Below are positions 57,773 to 64,000 of a stretch of 64,000 bases of DNA, piece after piece. Source of the stretch: Adenanthera pavonina (lineage: Eukaryota > Streptophyta > Magnoliopsida > Fabales > Fabaceae); assembly GCA_026686845.1 (NCBI GenBank), contig JAIVEN010000012.1, positions 25,422,501-25,486,500 on the forward strand, given 5' to 3'. The translations under genes and the position numbers were made by a program. The notes under the pieces were generated by a model, which saw only the letters and a list, made by a program, of their open reading frames with translations, had not been told where the DNA came from and did not search any database. How positions within the stretch are numbered: position 1 is the stretch's first letter; each line of letters begins with the position of its first letter.

Positions 57773-60700
57773 TCAACAACCAGCAGCTTTCAAGAAGTTA
57801 TCATATGGGCTTGATGCCGGTAGTTGAAAGGTCTGATACTGGTATGCTGTTGCACAAAGCATTGGTGCCGGCGTAGTGCCAGACATAGGAGCAAAGTTTG
57901 GTTCCAGGAATGGATTTCCGGTCTGCAGTTCAAATGGCATGAAAATAAGATAACATCTGATCATATTTTGATGAAATTGAGTGAATGGGTCAGTGTTTAG
58001 TGAGATGAAGTTGGTAGCTAGAACCTCCTGTGTTTTGGCCTAATATCATATGTAATCATTTAAACACCTTGTGGAATTTTCCTATCAAATTTTAAAGAAT
58101 TAAGTGAAGGTTATTAGGATGACCAATGTCATTAATAAAATTTTGTTTAACTGACTTTTGGAATAGGCTCATAGTATTCAAAGGCTTTCTAGGATTAAAC
58201 TGACAATTTCAAATTACATGTCATCTTAATTTCAGCATTGGTGAGTTAAAAAAAACACAGGAAGATTGGATGACATATTGGAAACTACATATAGCAAAAC
58301 TAAATTTGGGCCAAAGCAAGAGTACCATAGGAACACTTTGTTGAACAGTGGATTGTGAAGGCACCTCCTTCCCCTGATTGTGATCTTCAGCAGGAATTAC
58401 AAATGGATTTCCATGTATTGAGAGAGGAAACATGAAAGTGGACATCATCTGCTGCTTGCCCATGAGGAGGGCTTCACAATGTAGAGCCATTTCCTTATAA
58501 GGCTTGTCAATGGGAGGTGAAACTGAAACCCTTCCAACTTGATTTGTAGTCTCCATAACCTATATATATTATCATTTCAAAAATTATATCTTAGGTTTGA
58601 GAATAAAAGTAGATCAGTGAAAACACATTATTTATTTAGATTACATAAGAAATATCCAGAAGAAATGAATGGGAAAGAGTTCAAAATGCATTCTTTTATT
58701 CACTAAAACCTACAAAGCTTTGGCATGCAGGGTTGTTCTATCTACTCTTGTTCTTGAAACAGATAAATTACCCTTACCCAATCCTTTTTATTTCAGGAAT
58801 ATTGTAATTGTCATTATCTTATGCAAAAGTCATATTCGTCAAAACTCTACAAGACATGGGTACAATAGAAGGATGCTAAGTGTGTGTATTTATTGGAACT
58901 GAAAAACTTACTGAACCCAAAATGTCATCGACACTAAGCAGGCTAGGACTCCCTTGAGGATGCTGTACAATAGCACCAGCTGAGCTTTCCAATTCACGGG
59001 CTGAGACATCATCGTCAAGTGTAAATAATGGAATATCAACCTGCAGATTTTCAGTGTTCAAACGTGAAGGTTAATATTAGATGAAAATAATCTTTAGAAG
59101 GAGAGAGAATATCCATGAAAGTTACCATATCGGATGATTTATCATCTTCCAGTCCAGATCCCAAGATACTTCCTGACTCAGTGGATAACTGAGCTCCCAT
59201 CGGACAAGCATTATCAGGTGTAAAATTATGAAGCAGTTGTTCCTTTAGGTTGGATGGTTCCTGTGGACCAAAGAAATTACAAGTTACCGCCATATATCAA
59301 TAAATTAGTGCATGACATAGTAACGAGTCCTTACATTTGGTGAATTTTCCACGTTCTGAACTATCATGGTAGCAAATGATTCTTTAGACTGGCTCTCAGT
59401 CAGTTTTATTGCTGAAAGTGACTCTAAAGCATCGGCATCATCCTCTTTTGATCCATAAGGTTTACTTGGATGCCTTATTGTATCCATAACAGCTTGCAAT
59501 TTGCTATCATCAAAAATTTGTAGAAATGGGTCAACCTGAAACAAGCATGAAAAATTCAAGGAGGTATAAAGTAATAATTTAACCACATATATATAGAATT
59601 GTATTCCATTGTGTAAAGAAGATATACAATCACTGCAATAACAACCAAAAATCTATGAGCAAAGTCTGAAAAATTATAATAACACAAATTACTGAAAAAA
59701 GTTGCACCAAAGATGTGATTCACATACTGTTTCATCTGAAAGTGCCATTTTAGCAATAGGAATGAGAGAGAGAACATTGTAGGCCTTGGCTATGAAAACA
59801 ATCATGGATGTTGCTAGTGTAAAGAGAGATCTGCAGCGTGATGGTGGCAGCTGAACTGGAAAAATAAGAAATTGTCACATGTAGTTGAAAACTTCACAGC
59901 TTAACAATGCTATGTAACATTAAACCAACTGGTACAAACCTATGTTACAGAATTTCCAGTTCTATTCATTGAGAATATAAAACGAGGTTGCATTAGGTTT
60001 ATACATCATTGAAAATCAAAATTGTGATTGTTACCATAATATTTTACATCAATTACCATAATAGATTTTTCTATGTCGATTGGCCATTAGTTCCAAATTA
60101 CAACCAGGAGAAAGAAAAAAAAAAGGAATGGTTTTTCACTCCTCAATGTTCATTATTTGCCGTTCAATCATTTTAAATCAAAGGGGTAATGTTGCATGAG
60201 TTTTGACAAAATGTTTCAGGCTTTCAAAATGCCAATCATCTTAGGGCCCTCTTATTCATCAGACTAATACAAAGTCGGAGAATGAAAGTAAGGACGTGAC
60301 CCTAGACAGTCATCATTAAGGAGAGAATAAGTTTTTCTAGTGGTAAAGTGAACAATAAGAGAGTATTTTTATCATAACTTTGCTCCCATTCCTAACCTAA
60401 TTTTACCTTCATATATAATTTAAAAAGCATACAGCTCTAATGCAATTTTATTTACTCAGTTTCTTTAGCTTAAGGATTTAGTTTGAAATATAATATAATA
60501 TTAAAACATCAGCGAGAAACATACTAAGAATTCCTGCTACTGGTTCAGTTAGGAAAAATCAGGGCATTGTCAAGCCGAACATAACTTCATATAAATTACT
60601 TAGTGATAAGAGAAAAAAAGGAAAGAAATCATGAAATTCTGGCTTCACGATCATCATATATGATAAACTATACAGAACTTAAAGGTTCTACCCTTTTCTG

Positions 60701-63700
60701 TGAGAGAAATGCTCCTCAAGGTAAATGCCAACTGGAAACTTTGAATTAGAGCCTCATTAGAGGAGTTCTGCATTTGACAAAATTTGCAAGGGAACAGACC
60801 AAATGAAAGTTAAAAATATATTAATAAGAACAAGAGGTTAAGATTGGAAACAGATCCACATCCTAGAAAAATTATGTTGTGACCAAAACTTAATAGTGAA
60901 CCACTTGTAATGTCATTCAGTTGCTTGAGATCTAGGGTTGCAATTGCAACCACCGTTAGGCGACCTTGTGAGTCACAATATTTTCTTTGGGCATGTAAGT
61001 CGAGGTGATCCCTCAAGGTTTTTATGGTTTTCAGTCTGAATAAATTTTTATTATATTTTAATTAGGTTTTTGTTTGTCCCAAGCTATCTGAGTAGTCATC
61101 AACTTGAGCTAAGTGTGATAGCTAGGTTAAACCATGTGTACTACTACACTTTGCTCTTAACCTAATTTATAACGATACTTAGACACACAATACTTAGACA
61201 CCCAAGGTTCTTGGCCGATTTAAGTCCCCTTTAATATTATTCTTTGTTTGTCTACAAAAGAAAGATATTTAAATTTCAAGTAATGCAAATTCTCAAAAAT
61301 ATTGAGAATGGTCTCTTCTATCTATTTTATTAATATATACTGATTTTTTATCCGACCTCATTTAGTGGGATAAAGCTAATGTTATTGTTATTGTTAACAA
61401 GAGTAAATAAACTACTTTCATGTTATGAGTGGATGCCAGCACAATGATGCAGGTAGAGAAAATACACATGCAGTTTTTATTCCATAATCATTTACAGTTT
61501 CTTATATTAATAATGAAAATAATTATAATTCATTAATCAAACTCTAAAAACTGTAGTTCAGATACATTAAAAGTACAATAAGTGAATTTATGAATATCAT
61601 GATGATGACCTCTTTTAGAATTAAATTACTAGTATATTTTTATTACTGTGATTTTGATTTAAGAATTTCTTATAATAGTTAAATTTGACGAAAATTTGAT
61701 CTTGATGTATTTATAGATGGTTAAATGAAAAAATTTCAATACCTTGCCCCGACCAACTAGCAAGACAAGGCTGTAAGTATGGGCAATTGCTTGAAAATTT
61801 TCCGGCACATTCAGAGGAGAGAGGGACTGTGCCCAGATTGATGATAGCAAAAGGGTAATCTGGTGACTACTCAGCCTAAGGGGTAAAACCTGTGACATTG
61901 TAGTAATAAGAACATTGTGAATATCAAGTGATATTGATTGATAAGATCTATTGCTATTACAGTAGAATGAAAAATTATCACCATTTTTTTATCAGAACTG
62001 TTAATAGAATTTCCTTCACCAGTGGCAGATAGTTGGGGCTTCTTTACACTAGCAACCCGACTGTAAGTTGACTTTAATCTGTTCATCATGGAAGGACTAA
62101 TGATCTTGTCTATAGATTCACTACTCGACATTCTTTTACTTTGAGTCCGACTATAACTTGACTTCAACCTGTTTATAATGGAGTTATCATTGCTCTTTGC
62201 ACCCTCAGCAACTGTAGTTCTGTTATGACTATCTTCTGCAAAAACTGGTTGCTTCCTATCCATTTTCTGAAATAGTGCAGCTGAAGAAGAAAACACGGAC
62301 ACATTTCTGGATAGTGTCCTTGGAACATGAGCTGCCTTTTTTGAGGAGGGGATTGGAGCAAAAGGTTGAGGACAAACTGATGATGGCACAAGAACAACAG
62401 AAAATATGCAGTGCGCACCCACCCTGGTTTCGTGGTCTGGATGGACCATTGCTAGGAGTAGCTGATGAAATAATGCCTCAGGAAATGCCTGGAGAGGTTG
62501 GAGTGTCAAGTTTACAGAGGAATAGAAAAGAGGAGTTGAAGAAAAGTGAGAAAGAAGCAAGGATAAATTATTCAATCATAGCCAAAACACAGGAGAAAGC
62601 TTAAAGAGATCAATATATTCTTGCCTTGTTCTGATATTGCAGATTTGGTATTGAAGCTGCTATTTGAGCAGTTCTGTAAACTGCAGAAATCAGGGTTCTG
62701 GCCATAACTGTAATGTTAGGCATGTTTTCCAACAACACAGCCATCATATCAAGAACAGGGCCTGCATCTCCAATCTGTATAACAGTATAGCTCGTAACCA
62801 TAAACAGTAGATTATAGAAAACAGACATCCAAAGCTCAATTACATATACAAATATGCACACACATATGTTTCTCTGATTTTACAACTGTTAAAGTCTTTG
62901 AAAAGTATAAAACATATTGTGACCTTGAGTGATAACTGTGCCAGGCAGTCATCTACTGCCTTTCGGTATTTTTGATTCCACTGGATAACTTCAGCCCCTA
63001 GGTTTGAATCACCAAGAGAGCAATGTAAACTTTTCCGAAGGTGTCTCATCATATCACTCAATGCACCAATTATAGCCACAGATTGTTGAACCTTTGTCTG
63101 TTGAGCAAGCTGGGTAATAACATCAACAATGTCCAGCTGCATATTAGGGTCTTTTAAGACATTCTTGTGATCAAGGTGCTTGACTAAAATGGACAATAGA
63201 AAGTGTGTATTCTGCCCTGCGAATTACATTGAATTCAATTATAAACTGTTCAAAAAAAATTCCAATGGGCAAAACTGGTCCAGAATCTGCCAAATCTTAG
63301 AGCACTAGAGAAAATAAATACCTAAGTTTTCAATTATTAACTGCATTTCTAGCAACACTGGAAGAGCAAGCCCATGTTGAGGAGACCAGAGATTAGCACT
63401 ATCAAAATAGCGGAACAAGGATTCCAAAACACGCCGTACAGTTGTAGCCTCTCTGGCTAACTTTGCCATATTATGTAGGCAAACCCTTGACCAAAACCCA
63501 GGGTTTACAACATCTTCCCTATATATGATAGAATGAAAGAAGTTAAAAACGGCTAAAAGGAATTAGTAAATCAGAAGATAAACCATCATCATGAGAATGA
63601 CAATTACATAGGCACATTAACTTGTCCTTTCTCATTCACCACCATTCTCCAAGAAGTAATCCTCGTCAATTGCACTTTTTCAGAATCTTTCTCAACTTCA

Positions 63701-63729
63701 CCATAATTTTCCAACACGACTGAAACAAC
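57773..63729 (-). CDS. EFR3/SEMI-ROLLED LEAF2-like ARM-repeat protein, C-terminal 822 residues (13 exons)
   Basis: Exons on the minus strand, 5' to 3': 63729-63608, 63518-63322, 63216-62924, 62774-62625, 62488-61982, 61889-61743, 60767-60692, 59855-59728, 59535-59335, 59260-59126, 59040-58912, 58559-58326, 57922-57773. Together they give 2,469 bp, exactly 822 codons plus stop, with no break. Recognisable parts are SILVKHLDHKNVL, VQQSVAIIGALSDMMRHLRK, AMVHPDHETRVGAH, FQLAFTLRSISL and the conserved end SSPYDNFLKAAGC. Plant EFR3 relatives (EFOP proteins) are helical-repeat scaffolds that help anchor PI4-kinase alpha at the plasma membrane; rice SRL2 affects leaf rolling. The 5' exons lie beyond the window. 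All introns are GT-AG except one GC-AG (62624-62489). Confidence 0.92.
62489..62624 (-). other. GC-AG intron in the EFR3-like gene
   Basis: The donor reads AAG|GCAAGA and the acceptor CTCCAG|GCATTT. Joining them keeps the frame through QNK|AFPEAL, which matches the family, so GC is the real donor and no nearby GT would serve. Confidence 0.85.
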
Positions 63730-64000
63730 CTGAGTTAAAAAGAAGAATGAAGCTGTAAAATGCAAAAGAGATGCTGTGTATGGAAGGACAAAACAAGAAT
63801 ATTCACTTGAAAATAGGCTTCTTTTACTCCAACATCCACTATGTCAGAAACTGAAGATTCATCTTGAACATGAAGTGTGATATTTGGAAAATCAAAACTG
63901 TATAATTTGGCTGATACGGGAAAAACATAGAATTCTTGTTGCATTACTTACTTATGAAAGATTTAGTTCCAATTGAAAGAAAATGCATTAGATTTATTTG
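63730..64000 (-). other. Intron or upstream part of the EFR3-like gene
   Basis: The exon at 63608-63729 has an acceptor at 63730-63731. Upstream of it I see no stretch coding for the expected ARM-repeat sequence. A 69-codon open frame at 63735-63944 lacks family similarity and runs through the acceptor region, so I treat the segment as intron. Confidence 0.6.

Noticed and set aside
63735..63944. 69-codon minus-strand open frame considered as the next upstream EFR3-like exon
   Set aside because: It lacks the expected ARM-repeat sequence and has no donor joining it in frame to the exon at 63729.
1..64000. tRNA, rRNA and snoRNA genes
   Set aside because: Reading both strands for tRNA box A/B-like and rRNA-like stretches gave nothing convincing; a covariance-model scan was not possible here.

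Overview
This is nuclear DNA of a eudicot plant. It holds a spliced plant gene, coiled-coil NBS-LRR (CNL) resistance-gene relatives, Ty1/copia and Ty3/gypsy LTR retrotransposons with initiator-tRNA-Met primer sites, and CACTA and hAT non-autonomous transposons in AT-rich intergenic sequence. The species cannot be fixed from the sequence; a woody perennial is only a guess.

Layout. (1) 1-10226: a nearly complete Sirevirus-like copia element. Its 5' LTR is cut by the window edge. It has a decayed gag-pol, a third ORF behind pol, several polypurine tracts and a 1,655-bp 3' LTR. (2) 10227-18390: a remnant of an old LTR, split by a 7.3-kb Ty3/gypsy element (259-bp LTRs, GTATG target duplications). 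The gypsy element is itself split by an antisense solo LTR of the Sirevirus type (AAGGG duplications). (3) 18.4-29.4 kb: duplicated intergenic blocks, CNL copy 1 (frameshifted after the NB-ARC) and a broken copy of the 3' end of an EFR3/SRL2-like gene. (4) 29451-38153: a solo-LTR-sized element with TTGTG duplications, inserted in the duplicated EFR3 intron. It carries a CACTA element (29993-30753, ATT) and a second LTR element (31284-36194, AGTAA), which holds a hAT element (33271-33876, GGTCTTTC). (5) 38421-41891: another ~3-kb LTR, antisense (GCTAA), with a TRIM-like element inside. (6) 42.2-55.1 kb: CNL copy 2 (5'-truncated), copy 3 (intact, 876 aa) and copy 4 (three lesions). (7) 57773-63729 and beyond, minus strand: 13 exons of an EFR3-like gene (822 aa in frame), the only conserved housekeeping-type gene here.

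How it fits together. The EFR3-like gene and CNL copy 4 lie tail to tail. That arrangement was duplicated, because copy 1 is also followed by a piece of the EFR3 3' end and copy 3 by a smaller one. Repeated segmental duplication, point decay and nested insertion explain nearly all of the window. CNL3 is the only candidate full-length immune receptor; CNL1 still has an open CC-NB-ARC reading frame. The least ordinary feature is the Sirevirus: dense half-site motifs in its LTRs and around its third ORF, and a third ORF that looks nuclear rather than envelope-like.
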